In this document: positions 35,429 to 44,033 of the stretch, piece after piece
How positions within the stretch are numbered: position 1 is the first letter of the stretch
Layout: every line of letters begins with the position of its first letter
NCBI RefSeq assembly: GCF_902459535.1
Contig: NZ_LR699554.1
Location: 620,001 to 684,000, forward strand
DNA length: 64,000 nt
Direction: 5' to 3'
Source: Paraburkholderia dioscoreae
GTDB taxonomy: Bacteria > Pseudomonadota > Gammaproteobacteria > Burkholderiales > Burkholderiaceae
Translations under genes and position numbers: made by a program
The notes under the pieces: model-generated
Database searches by the model: none
What the model was told of the DNA's origin: nothing
The model's input: only the letters and a program-made list of their open reading frames with translations

Positions 35429-35868
35429 GGGGCCTGTCTCCGTTGCGTCAGTTCGTGCGCGCCGGCTCGCATTGCGTTGCGGGTGCTCTGCTTCGCCATG
35501 CGCGTCACGAGTGCCGCTTTATCGATACTGTCTTCCCCTCGCGCTGCGGCTTCTGCTGTCCGTATGCGCACTGAGTGATTCGCCCTTGTAACAAGGCGTC
35601 GGCTTAAAACTGTACGCCGGATGTCGCGGCCGTTCAATAAGAAGTCGCAATAACCCTACATGGCGTGCCCGATTTTTGCTTTTATCAATGCCATGCCGTT
35701 GCGGGCGCTTCGCGCTCGCCGGCGGCGCGGAGGTTGTTGCAGGTTTGGTGCAGAGTGCTTCGCGTCCTGTCACCCATGATCTGCTTTGTGTTTACCCTTT
35801 TGTGTTTACCCGAATCCCGTCTGTTAACTCGTTTGCCCATTATTTGCCGCACTGCGGTGGAGAACATC
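35429..35868. promoter_or_regulatory. 440-bp divergent region, sigma-54 activator versus folB-like gene
   Basis: No convincing gene is seen. The two flanking genes point away from each other, so both promoters lie here. The clearest element is the 13-bp dyad at 35584-35596. The stretch 35640-35700 is AT-richer than its surroundings. I saw no canonical -24/-12 site with correct spacing. Confidence 0.45.
35584..35596. promoter_or_regulatory. Perfect 13-bp dyad, candidate operator
   Basis: CCTTGTAACAAGG is a perfect palindrome around a central A. Its TGT-A-ACA core resembles inverted half sites used by AcoR-type activators, so it could be an autoregulatory site of the neighbouring activator gene (inference). 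Confidence 0.45.
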
Positions 35869-36393
35869 ATGGACCGTATCGATGCCGTTCGCCTTGCCAG
35901 TTTCTCCGCTGCCGGCGCGCCGGGCGCCACTGCCCCGTCCGGTTCGCTCTCTGCCGGTACGCTGTCCGGGCGCATGGACATCGTCTTTATCGAAAACTTT
36001 GTCGGTCAGACGATTATCGGTATCGACAGCAGCGAGCAACATGTTCTGCAGCCGGTAAGAATGAACCTCGCAATCGGGGTTCCCTCGATTCGTGCGTGCA
36101 CGACCGATCGCATCGAGGACACGATAAATTATGCGGCGGTTCGCAGTGCGCTGCATGCGCTGCTCGCCTCGCACGGCGTGCGGCTGCTCGAAGCGCTCGC
36201 CGAAGCGGTGGCGCGTCTGCTGATTACGGACTTCGGCGCTCACTGGGTGCGCGTTGCGCTCGCCAAACCCGCCAAGTTCGATGACGTGTCGGCCGTCGGC
36301 GTGCAGATCGAGCGGCAGCGTAGCGATATGCAGCAAGCGGCCACAGGGCTCGTGGGTTATGCGTCGCTCGGGGCAGGGCTGATTCCGAATTGA
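35869..36393 (+). CDS. Dihydroneopterin-aldolase (FolB)-like protein
   Basis: 174 residues from the ATG at 35869 with a GGTGGAGAA ribosome site. After a 35-residue Ala/Ser-rich leader the FolB fold is visible: MDIVFIENFVGQTIIGI, DRIEDTINYAAVRSAL, LLEALAEAVARLLITDF, WVRVALAKPAKFDDVSAVGVQIER. FolB cleaves or epimerises dihydroneopterin. Within this cluster it probably serves methanopterin synthesis rather than folate (inference). It is monocistronic on the plus strand and is followed by a strong bidirectional hairpin. Confidence 0.87.
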   Translation: MDRIDAVRLASFSAAGAPGATAPSGSLSAGTLSGRMDIVFIENFVGQTIIGIDSSEQHVLQPVRMNLAIGVPSIRACTTDRIEDTINYAAVRSALHALLASHGVRLLEALAEAVARLLITDFGAHWVRVALAKPAKFDDVSAVGVQIERQRSDMQQAATGLVGYASLGAGLIPN

Positions 36394-36403
36394 GCGCAAA
36401 AGA

Positions 36404-36437
36404 AGGCAAGCGGCGCCGTTGCCGGCGCCGCTTGCCT
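36404..36437. terminator. Strong hairpin terminator between convergent genes
   Basis: AGGCAAGCGGCGCCG and its exact complement form a 15-bp stem with a TTGC loop. On the minus strand it is followed by CTTTTGCGC, giving a T run for the minus-strand transcript; it also faces the end of the folB-like gene. Confidence 0.85.
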
Positions 36438-36460
36438 CATGCTGTGCGTCACACGGTCGA

Positions 36461-36868
36461 CTATTTCGCCGACGCCGTCTTGTCGGGGCCCAGTCCGCAA
36501 CTGTGATAGGCCTCGGTCTGCAGCGTGCGGAATTTCTTCGTCTGTGCTTTCGCGTGATCGACCCGAAACTCCGAGCCGCCTTCGCCGCCCAGGGTTGCGT
36601 ACTTCGAGAACGTCGACTGGGCGACGAAATCGTCGTAGGACAGCGCGGTGGCCATCTTGTCGATCACGCACGAGCATTTATAGACGTTCACGAAATCGTG
36701 TCCGTTGTCGTCCATGCAGCTCAACACGTATTCGACGCGTCCCTGCGTCGGGTAGCTGTAGCCTCCCGCCGGGGCCTGCGCCGTGGGCGCGTCGCCGTCC
36801 GCCCAGGCGAGCGGCACCGCGAGCGCGACGCAGGCACAGGCCGCCAGCGCACGACATCGTATGGTCAT
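36461..36868 (-). CDS. Periplasmic four-cysteine protein of unknown function
   Basis: 135 residues. A signal peptide (about 1-23, cleavage near AWADG) is followed by a mature part with four Cys: C51, C65, C67 and C124. The conserved-looking core is VEYVLSCMDDNGHDFVNVYK followed by CSCVIDKMATALSYDDFV. I do not recognise the family. It is not a c-type cytochrome, as there is no CxxCH. It lies directly downstream of fae at the end of the H4MPT operon, so a link to periplasmic methanol or formaldehyde metabolism is possible. The Cys pattern suggests two disulfides or a metal site. Confidence 0.75.
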   Translation of the reverse strand: MTIRCRALAACACVALAVPLAWADGDAPTAQAPAGGYSYPTQGRVEYVLSCMDDNGHDFVNVYKCSCVIDKMATALSYDDFVAQSTFSKYATLGGEGGSEFRVDHAKAQTKKFRTLQTEAYHSCGLGPDKTASAK

Positions 36869-36904
36869 CTCATGCCTCTATCAAAGGGTTTGCGCTTCAG
36901 CTCA

Positions 36905-36926
36905 GAGCCCGCGCAACGGCGGGCTC
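36905..36926 (-). terminator. Hairpin after fae
   Basis: GAGCCCGC and GCGGGCTC make a perfect 8-bp stem with a 6-nt loop, 30 bp past the fae stop and before the gene at 36461-36868. There is no T tract. It may attenuate or stabilise the fae message. Confidence 0.5.
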
Positions 36927-36955
36927 CTGTCGCATCCACGCGAACTCGCGCACCC

Positions 36956-37465
36956 TCAGTTCGGTGCAAACGGATGCGCGACGCTGCCCTTTTTCGCCAC
37001 GACCTCCGCGGCACTCGGTTCACCGGCGACAGCGCGCTGGATCGCCTCGCGCGTGGCCTTGTAGTTGAACTCCTGAATCTTCTTGTCGTCGTCCGCCTGC
37101 CAGTGAATGAAGACGCCGACGCACAGGAACAGATCGTCCGCCTCGTCTTTCGGAATCGTGCCGTCCTCGACGCTGTCCGCGACAGCGAGCGCAACGGCAT
37201 GCTGCGCTGGGCCGAACATCTGCACGGCCTGCTTGGCGCCCTTGATGGTCACCTTGTTGAACAGGATCGTGTTCGGCTTGGTGAGGAGGTTCGGTGCGAT
37301 GACGGCGAGCAACGATGTGAAGCCATCCTTATTATTGGTGAGCGCATTGCAGAATGCGGTTTCCGCAGCCGAACCCCGCGGTCCGATCAGCAAGTCGATG
37401 TGTGCGACCTCGTTGCCGTCGCCGACGAGCGACTCTCCTATCAGCACGCGATTGATCTTGGCCAT
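36956..37465 (-). CDS. fae: Fae, formaldehyde-activating enzyme
   Basis: 169 residues from the ATG at 37465, which has a strong CGGAGGAA ribosome site. It begins INRVLIGESLVGDGNEVAHIDL and contains GPRGSAAETAF, FNKVTIKGAKQAVQMFGPAQ and ADDLFLCVGVFIHWQ, all typical of Fae; the catalytic His is the one in VAHIDL. It condenses formaldehyde with H4MPT to methylene-H4MPT, the entry step of the pathway. A 101-bp spacer before it and a hairpin after it would allow high separate expression. Confidence 0.97.
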   Translation of the reverse strand: MAKINRVLIGESLVGDGNEVAHIDLLIGPRGSAAETAFCNALTNNKDGFTSLLAVIAPNLLTKPNTILFNKVTIKGAKQAVQMFGPAQHAVALAVADSVEDGTIPKDEADDLFLCVGVFIHWQADDDKKIQEFNYKATREAIQRAVAGEPSAAEVVAKKGSVAHPFAPN

Positions 37466-37566
37466 TCTGTTCCTCCGATGAGTGGAATACGGACTTGCTG
37501 ACTGACATGCCGCCGGTGGCGATCCTGTTGCCCGATCGCCGGACGGCCGGTTGATGCACGGTGGCA

Positions 37567-38505
37567 CTAACTAACAGGATCCGTGCCAGTGCGCGGTTCG
37601 CGTTGCTGCGGTGGGATCGGGCCGCCATTGCAGGCACGTGCGAGGCAGCCGGCGACGAACAGCGTGGCCACGGTCAGGTCCGCGCTGGTGCCGGGGTTGA
37701 TCGCGCGCGCCTTCAGTTCGGCGTCCCATGCATCGAGCGGTTGCGCTGCTGCATCTGGGCGCTTTTGCGCGAGGGTATGCCGCCATTGCGCGTGCCGTTC
37801 GCGTGCCGCAAGCGTGACACTCTGCGCCACCGCGACACCCTGCTTACGCACAATGTGAGAGTCGGGCCAATGGCCTAGGAAGGTGAGAAACACATGGAGC
37901 GTGGCGCTGCGCGGCTGATCTGCGGGCATTTCGCGAAACGCGGCGAGACCGGTTTCGAAGATGTCGCGAAAGCCTTCCGCGTATTGACGGGCGATGCTGT
38001 CGCGCCCGGCGGCGAGCGTCATCGCGTCGCGCAGATTGACCGTGGGCGCGCTGTGGACCGGCTGCTCGGGGGCCTCGCCGAGACCGCCGGGATTGGCGAG
38101 CGCAATCGCGCGATACGCGAGGCGAGCGTCGTCGATGTCGAGCCGCGCGAGCACGCGCGCGGTCGCCGCGCGCCAGGCGTCGGCCGACAGTGGGCGCGCG
38201 GTGTCCTCCAGCGCCGCCGCGAGCGGGGCGACCAGCAGCAGAATGCCAAGGTTCGTGTTGCAGCCGACCGCGTCGCGCGTGCGAGTGACCGCATCGAGCA
38301 CGCGCTGACCGACCGGCGCGCCGCGTGTGAGCAGCGCGTCGGCGGCGACTGCCGCGCTGGCGATGAACTGGGCTGCGCGCATGCCGTGGCCGGCGCTTTG
38401 CACGCTGACGTTGCCCGGCTTGGGCGTTTCCACATCGAGCCGGCAGGCCGCGAGGAAAGCGGCGTGAACCTGCTCGAACCCGACGCAACCGGGCGGCTCA
38501 GCCAT
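37567..38505 (-). CDS. CitG-like (triphosphoribosyl-dephospho-CoA synthase family) protein
   Basis: 312 residues. It has CitG/MdcB-type motifs ETPKPGNVS near the N-terminus, then DAVGCNTNLGILLLVAPL and late SADLTVATLFVAG. True CitG makes the prosthetic group of citrate lyase, but no citrate lyase genes are present. A CitG-like member recurs in H4MPT gene clusters, where its exact reaction in cofactor synthesis is unresolved to my knowledge. It overlaps the ATP-grasp gene upstream by 8 bp. Confidence 0.85.
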   Translation of the reverse strand: MAEPPGCVGFEQVHAAFLAACRLDVETPKPGNVSVQSAGHGMRAAQFIASAAVAADALLTRGAPVGQRVLDAVTRTRDAVGCNTNLGILLLVAPLAAALEDTARPLSADAWRAATARVLARLDIDDARLAYRAIALANPGGLGEAPEQPVHSAPTVNLRDAMTLAAGRDSIARQYAEGFRDIFETGLAAFREMPADQPRSATLHVFLTFLGHWPDSHIVRKQGVAVAQSVTLAARERHAQWRHTLAQKRPDAAAQPLDAWDAELKARAINPGTSADLTVATLFVAGCLARACNGGPIPPQQREPRTGTDPVS

Positions 38506-39532
38506 GACGTCTGTGCAACGCCACGACGGCGGCCTCGCGGGTCTCGCCGGACTCGCCGACGGCGCGGCGCTGCGCGGGCAGCTTGCGCAGGAGCAGATCG
38601 TCGGCGAGCGCCGCCGCGATGTCGATCGACGCGACCGACTGCAGGCCGCGCCATGCCGCCACGCCGTTGACTTCGAGTACGAGCGGCCGGGCGGCGTCGT
38701 GTGGATCGGGGATCAGGTCGACGCCCGCATAGTCGAGTCCGAGCGCCTCGGTGGCCCGCACCGCGGTTTGCGCGAGCGGCAGATCGAGCTCGGCGGCTTC
38801 GCACGCGGCGCCTTGCGCGAAGTTATGAATCCAGCCCTTGCCGCCGACGCGCCGCATCGCCGCGACGGCACGGCCGCCGATCACCAGCACGCGCCAGTCG
38901 AAACCCGGACGGCCGCCTTCGATATAGCGCTGCAGATACGCCACCTGCCGATACGCTTTGAGCGAAGGCAGAGGCGCCAGCGCGCCGGGGTGGGCGCCGC
39001 CCGCGCCGAGCCGTTTGAGCCCGTGGCCTTGCGAGCCGAACAGCGGCTTGAGTACCACCTGGCGTCCGGCCGCTGCTTCGCGCATCAGCACGCGCTGCGC
39101 AAATGCCGCAGATTCGCCGGCCCATGTCGCGGGCGTCGGTACGCCGTTGCGATGCAGCAGAAAACTCGTCATCGATTTATCGACGCTGCGCTCGATCGCG
39201 CGCGCGTCGTTGTACACCGGCACACCGGACTCGCGCAGCGCATGCAGGATACCCAGTCGCAACGTGACCTGTTCGAAGGTGCCTCCGGCGATGCCGCGCA
39301 CGAAGACCGCGTCCGGCAGCGTGCGGCCGAAGCCCGGCAGCACCAGCCCATGCGGCTCCCACGTCGTATCGATCCGGCAGTCCGCCAGATCGATACAGCG
39401 CGCCTGCGCGCCGCGCGCGCGGAAGGCCTTTTTCAGGCGGCCGGTGTGCCAGCCCGTTTCGTCGCTCATGATCGCAATGCGCAGGGGCGCTTGCGGATCG
39501 ACGGGCTCTGCGCAAGGCGCGGGGAAACTCAT
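38498..39532 (-). CDS. RimK-type ATP-grasp ligase of the H4MPT cluster
   Basis: 344 residues from the ATG at 39532, which overlaps the mch stop (ATGA). ATP-grasp features are VVLKPLFGSQGHGLKRLG, WRVLVIGGRAVAAMRR and VDLIPDPHD with the metal-binding LVLEVNGVAAWRGL. RimK-family enzymes add glutamate to small molecules or proteins; the archaeal relative MptN glutamylates tetrahydromethanopterin. A similar side-chain modification here is inference. It is the second of three ATP-grasp genes in the window. Confidence 0.86.
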   Translation of the reverse strand: MSFPAPCAEPVDPQAPLRIAIMSDETGWHTGRLKKAFRARGAQARCIDLADCRIDTTWEPHGLVLPGFGRTLPDAVFVRGIAGGTFEQVTLRLGILHALRESGVPVYNDARAIERSVDKSMTSFLLHRNGVPTPATWAGESAAFAQRVLMREAAAGRQVVLKPLFGSQGHGLKRLGAGGAHPGALAPLPSLKAYRQVAYLQRYIEGGRPGFDWRVLVIGGRAVAAMRRVGGKGWIHNFAQGAACEAAELDLPLAQTAVRATEALGLDYAGVDLIPDPHDAARPLVLEVNGVAAWRGLQSVASIDIAAALADDLLLRKLPAQRRAVGESGETREAAVVALHRRHG

Positions 39533-40560
39533 GGCTTGCCGCTCCATTGGTCATGCAGCAACGCCGCGTCGACGCGCCCGCCGTGATACGTCGCGCCGCT
39601 TTCAAGGCTGCTCACCCACACTTCGGCCGGTGCGAACAGCGCGGGATCGATCTGATAGAAGTCGTAATTGAACGACGTGAAGATGTCCGCGAATGGGCGG
39701 CCGTAATCGCGCGAGGTGGAAGCGGGCAGTTCCGCGGCGAGCCGTCTGGCCACTGCATCGTGCTTCACGGTGAGATGCACGCGGCTGCCGTACAGGATTG
39801 CGTCGTTGGTGCGCCCCATTGCCTGAATGCCGTCCGGCGCGGGCGGCGGCAGCGGCGCCGAACCGCCGCCTTCCACCACTTCGTCCAGCGCGACGCCGAG
39901 CACATGCGTTTTGTGCAACGCAACTTCGACCACGCGCGCCACCACCTGTACCGTTCCCGCGACAGAGTGTGTCGGCGTGGTGACAAGCGTCAGCCGCTCA
40001 GGCGCGAGGCCGCAGTCGCGCAGCACCTTGTCGATCACGACCTGCGGCGGCAGGCGGTCGACCTCCAGCACCAGCGCGCCACGCTCATGCGTGTCGCGGT
40101 AGCCGAGTTCGGCGAACAGCGGCTCCTTCACGGCCAGCGCCCGCGCCGGTCCCGAGCCGAGCGAGAAGAATTTCTTGCCGCCGGTCTGTTCTTTGGTCGC
40201 CGACAGGCTCCAGCCGGCGTACTGGCTGCCGAGGCAGGCCAGCACGGGCCACGAGGTGCGCACTTCGATCATGCTGGGCCACAGCGGCTGCGCATCAAGG
40301 CTCTCGCGCACGGTGACGTGGCCAAGCCCGCCCATGCAGATGCGCGCGATCAGCACGCCTGCCGCGACGCTGCCGGGCGCCACGACGCCCGCGTCGACGA
40401 GCACGGTGCCGTTTTGCGCATGGCTGACGGCCGCGCCGAAGCGCGCGGCGTCGTCGACCAGACGGCTGACGAGACGCTCGCTGAGCGCGTTGACGCTCAG
40501 CGCGGCAGCACCGGCGAGCGGCGGCTGGGGCGCATCAGGAGTGGCATTGGATGAAGGCAT
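39529..40560 (-). CDS. mch: Mch, methenyl-H4MPT cyclohydrolase
   Basis: 343 residues from the ATG at 40560. It contains the family segments LSVNALSERLVSRLVDDA, PSMIEVRTSWPVLACLGSQYAGW, GSGPARALAVKE and GRPFADIFTSFNYDFYQIDP. It opens methenyl-H4MPT to formyl-H4MPT, feeding FhcD. It overlaps the upstream ATP-grasp gene by 26 bp and the RimK-like gene by 4 bp. Confidence 0.96.
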   Translation of the reverse strand: MPSSNATPDAPQPPLAGAAALSVNALSERLVSRLVDDAARFGAAVSHAQNGTVLVDAGVVAPGSVAAGVLIARICMGGLGHVTVRESLDAQPLWPSMIEVRTSWPVLACLGSQYAGWSLSATKEQTGGKKFFSLGSGPARALAVKEPLFAELGYRDTHERGALVLEVDRLPPQVVIDKVLRDCGLAPERLTLVTTPTHSVAGTVQVVARVVEVALHKTHVLGVALDEVVEGGGSAPLPPPAPDGIQAMGRTNDAILYGSRVHLTVKHDAVARRLAAELPASTSRDYGRPFADIFTSFNYDFYQIDPALFAPAEVWVSSLESGATYHGGRVDAALLHDQWSGKP

Positions 40561-41743
40561 AGTCGGGCTCACGGCAGGTTTCGATTCGTTGCAGAACGAG
40601 CGCGCGCTGCGCGTCGAGCGCACACCGCACCGCGTCTACCGAAGCCGCGCGCACGAGCAGCGTGCAGACCGGCTGGCCGGCTTCGATGCGCGTGCCGGGC
40701 ATCGGCACGTCGCGGCAGCGCGGATCGCGCAGACACGCGTCGCTAAAGGACTGGGAGACGGCGAACGGACGCGGCGCGAACAACACCTGTTGACCCGCAC
40801 GCCACGGTGCTGCCGCGGGCGTTGGCGCGGCCGGCAGGCGGCCGTGGCGGCACGCTTCGATATGACACGCGAGCAGCCCGCGCGGCCATGCATGCGGCGA
40901 CGCGGTTTCGTAGAGCGTCATCGTCGACGAGGGGCGGGTGTTGATTTCGAGCAGTTCGAACGCGTCGCCGTCGAGCAGAAAATCGCAGCTATTGATGCCC
41001 GTGAGGCCGGTCTGCGCACAGAGCGCGGCGACGGCCGCATGCACGCGCGCCTGGACGGTCAGCGGCAGGTCGATCGGACCGATCGACCCGGCATGCACGA
41101 AGGGCAGATTGCCCATTTCGCAGGTGAGTTGCTCAGCGAAGCCGAGCACACGCGAGTGGCCGCGGGCGCCGATGAACAGCGCCGACAGCGAACGCCCGCC
41201 ACGCCGGCGCTGGAAATAGACTTGCGCGGGAGCACGCGGATCGCTGAACGCCGTGGCCAGTTCGATATGCGTGCCGCCGCAACCGTCCGCGCGTTTGACG
41301 AGCCAGCCGTGCGCCGCTGCGGGCGGCGCGAACACGACCGGCGGATGGGCAATATCCAGCGCGTCCAGCAGCGCGAAAAAACGTCGAGGCTCGCGCACTG
41401 CGGCGCTCGCTTCCACAGGATTGCCGATGAAGCGGGGCAGGTGAGGCATGCCGCACAACCGCGCGACCAACGGTTCGAGCCCGCTGCCGTCGATCCAGCC
41501 GATGAGACCCGGCAAACGCGCGGTACGTTCGAGCGCCGCGGCGAGCCGCTCGGCGTCGATCGACAACGGGCCGCCGCCGATGTCGAACCACAACTCCGAT
41601 GCTTCGCGAGTGTCGCGGTCGCCGAACACATCGAGCGCGGCGACGCGCAGACCCGCGCGCGCGGCGGACTGCGCGAGCATGCGGGCGGACAGTCCCGCCA
41701 CGGCGACGAACGGCGCAGGCGGTAGCGATGGGTGCGGCTTCAT
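40535..41743 (-). CDS. ATP-grasp protein (COG2232-like) of the H4MPT cluster
   Basis: 402 residues from the ATG at 41743, whose ribosome site is weak. It has the ATP-grasp core: GWLVKRADGCGGTHI, VYFQRRRGGRSLSALFIG, and the metal-site FELLEINTRPSSTMTLYE. An N-terminal Rossmann-like part (FVAVAGLSARMLAQSAARAG) precedes it. Related genes accompany fae and mch in methylotrophs; the substrate is not known. Its 3' end overlaps mch by 26 bp, so the two are co-transcribed. Confidence 0.83.
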   Translation of the reverse strand: MKPHPSLPPAPFVAVAGLSARMLAQSAARAGLRVAALDVFGDRDTREASELWFDIGGGPLSIDAERLAAALERTARLPGLIGWIDGSGLEPLVARLCGMPHLPRFIGNPVEASAAVREPRRFFALLDALDIAHPPVVFAPPAAAHGWLVKRADGCGGTHIELATAFSDPRAPAQVYFQRRRGGRSLSALFIGARGHSRVLGFAEQLTCEMGNLPFVHAGSIGPIDLPLTVQARVHAAVAALCAQTGLTGINSCDFLLDGDAFELLEINTRPSSTMTLYETASPHAWPRGLLACHIEACRHGRLPAAPTPAAAPWRAGQQVLFAPRPFAVSQSFSDACLRDPRCRDVPMPGTRIEAGQPVCTLLVRAASVDAVRCALDAQRALVLQRIETCREPDYAFIQCHS

Positions 41744-41792
41744 GGCGACTCGGGCAGGGTCAGGTGTAGCGCGCAGGCGCAACGAAGCGCGC

Positions 41793-42734
41793 TCATCCGA
41801 GGCCGGCCGCGACTGCGCGGGCCTCGTCGAAGGCTTGCGGGAAACCCAGGTAGACCGGCTTGCCGCCCGTGCGCATGCGGATGAAGAGGCGATGCTCCAC
41901 CTGGTATTTGACATTGCCGATCGCGAGTGCGCCGATGCCGATCGCGCCGCCAGCCGTCGGCGCGCCTTCGATCGGCTTGCCGTCGTTCATCACGTTGACG
42001 CCCGCAATGCCTTCCGGCGGCACGGCGTTCACATCCGCGGCAATCAGCAGATGCCGGGCATGCGCGAGGTCGTCGGTGCGGACCACCTGCACGCCGGCGA
42101 TGGCGGTGGCGAGCACGATCTCGGCCTCGCCCAATGCCGCGCGCAGGTCTGCCGGCGTCGCCGTGCTCACTCCCTTGGTCACGATGCCAAAGCGCCGGTT
42201 GATGTCGTCGCTGACATGCGCCGCGCGCGCCTGGTCGGTGTGGCTCGCAATCGACACGTCGGCGCCGAGCGAGGCCGCCATAGCCGCCGCCACACGCCCG
42301 ACCGCGCCGGTGCCGCCGAGAATCAGCACGCGCTTGCCGCCCAGTTCCATGCCGAACGCCTTGGCCAGATGCCGCTCGACCAGTGCGACGAGCGCGGCGG
42401 CGGTCGTGTACGAGCCGCTTGGGTCGGCAAACACGGAGACTTCGAACGGCGGGACCATCGCTTTGCGCGCGCTGTCGAGCATGTCGGCGGCGAGCATGAC
42501 GTCGCGCCCGCCGATGAAGATGCCGGTGCGCGACACGCCCTTCGGACCACGCGAAAAAATCGCGTCCTGAGTCAGGTTCGCGACCATCCCCGCCTCGACG
42601 CTGCAATACGGCACGATGATCTGGTAGCCGGCGTCGGCGGCCATGTTCACGTCGAACGGACTCATCTGCGGCGTGGCCGTGAACATGTGCAGGATATAAG
42701 GCCTTTCAGCGGGTTTTTCAGTGGTGTCGGACAT
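41793..42734 (-). CDS. mtdB: MtdB, NAD(P)-dependent methylene-H4MPT dehydrogenase
   Basis: 313 residues. Family segments are PYILHMFTATPQMSPFDVNM, PFEVSVFADPSGSYTTAAALV and the dinucleotide loop LGGTGAVGR (139-147). It oxidises methylene-H4MPT to methenyl-H4MPT, yielding NAD(P)H. The length and motifs match MtdB; MtdA, which also uses H4F, is shorter. A GGAG ribosome site precedes the ATG. Confidence 0.94.
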   Translation of the reverse strand: MSDTTEKPAERPYILHMFTATPQMSPFDVNMAADAGYQIIVPYCSVEAGMVANLTQDAIFSRGPKGVSRTGIFIGGRDVMLAADMLDSARKAMVPPFEVSVFADPSGSYTTAAALVALVERHLAKAFGMELGGKRVLILGGTGAVGRVAAAMAASLGADVSIASHTDQARAAHVSDDINRRFGIVTKGVSTATPADLRAALGEAEIVLATAIAGVQVVRTDDLAHARHLLIAADVNAVPPEGIAGVNVMNDGKPIEGAPTAGGAIGIGALAIGNVKYQVEHRLFIRMRTGGKPVYLGFPQAFDEARAVAAGLG

Positions 42735-42857
42735 GGCAGGAGGCTCGTTTCAGTGACGTTTCTCATGAAGGCGCGAGGGAATGGCTCATGGCTGCGTGGG
42801 CTATCCGCGGCTGCCTCGCTGCCGGATCGGCAGGCAGCAGTGCGAGGCCGGGGCGCG

Positions 42858-43886
42858 TCATGCTGCGTCGATACGCTGCGGCTGCCGCGCTTCGACGGAG
42901 CGCACCGTCGCGCCGCGATTGCGTCCCGCCACCACCGTGCATTCGATGTGAGGCAGACCGCGCGTCGCCGCGCGCGCCGTGGCGAGCGCGGCCTCGGCCT
43001 CGCGCGCGTTGGCGACGATCGCAAAGCCTGTCGGTCCCCACGAGGTCTGGCCGATGCCCGCGGTTCGCTCGGCGGCCACGGCGCGTAACGCGCGCTCGAC
43101 ATCGGGGCTTGCGAACACGCCGCCTTGCACGGGCGCGAAGTATTCGCCGATGGTCTGCTGCATCTCCGTGAGGCCATGCGCGAAGGGCACGATGTTGCGC
43201 TCCGCGGCGCCCGGCAGGATCTTCATCAGCACGAGGTGGCACAGGTGCGCGGCGAGTTGCTGCGGGAACGGGGCGAGCGCGGCGAGACCGCGGCGTTCCT
43301 CGGCACCGTGCAGGCCCTCGCGAGCGTTGTCGCTGACGAGCAGCACGCGCCAGCTTTCCGGAAACGGCTGGCGCGCGAGCAGAGGCGGCACGCCCGGATG
43401 CAGATCGCCGGACGGCCCACCGTCCACCAGCAGGCCGCCGGAATCGAAGCCGAGCACGCCGATGCCCGAGCGCGCGCCGCGTCCGAGCAGGCTGGCGAGC
43501 TCGGCGCTCGTGGCCACATGGCCGAGCAGACGAACAAAGGCGCTGCCCACGGCGAGCGAGAGTTGCGTGCCCGATCCCAGGCCGCTGTGTGCGCGCGGCG
43601 TGCGGACCACTTCGATCGCAACGGGCGTCGGGTCGTAGGCGGCGTGCAGACGTTCCAGACAGATCGCAATGCGCTCGCGTTCCGCATCGGTCGCCGCACC
43701 GTCGATCCGGTCGCGCTCGGCGAGCCGCGCTTCGACGCGGGTGCCGGCGCCATCGACGACCAGCCCGAGACTGCCGAACGCGCGTCCAAGCGAGGCGTTC
43801 GGATCGAGAAAGCCCAGGTGCAGCCGCGCGGGCGCGTCGACCGTCACGGTGGCTTGAGGCGGAAGGCGGCGAACGTGAAGCTGCAT
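42858..43886 (-). CDS. Beta-ribofuranosylaminobenzene 5'-phosphate synthase (GHMP family)
   Basis: 342 residues. It starts its core with VTVDAPARLHLGFLDPNASLGR and has the GHMP-type loop PRAHSGLGSGTQLSLAVGSA, then GIGVLGFDSGGLLVDGG and QTSWGPTGFAI. This is the beta-RFAP synthase signature (MptG in archaea), the first committed step of methanopterin synthesis from phosphoribosyl pyrophosphate and 4-hydroxybenzoate or 4-aminobenzoate. It sits second in the minus-strand H4MPT operon, 123 bp before mtdB. Confidence 0.93.
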   Translation of the reverse strand: MQLHVRRLPPQATVTVDAPARLHLGFLDPNASLGRAFGSLGLVVDGAGTRVEARLAERDRIDGAATDAERERIAICLERLHAAYDPTPVAIEVVRTPRAHSGLGSGTQLSLAVGSAFVRLLGHVATSAELASLLGRGARSGIGVLGFDSGGLLVDGGPSGDLHPGVPPLLARQPFPESWRVLLVSDNAREGLHGAEERRGLAALAPFPQQLAAHLCHLVLMKILPGAAERNIVPFAHGLTEMQQTIGEYFAPVQGGVFASPDVERALRAVAAERTAGIGQTSWGPTGFAIVANAREAEAALATARAATRGLPHIECTVVAGRNRGATVRSVEARQPQRIDAA

Positions 43887-44033
43887 CGCGAGTGTCCTTG
43901 TTCGTGCTTGAGTTGCCGTGCATCAGCGGACCTACCTGGTGGGCCGCCGCGACGAGGGCGCGTACCGCGGCGCGGCGGCCCGGCGGGGGACTTCAAGCGA
44001 AAGCCGTACCAGGCTCGTAGCGCGACACCGGGA

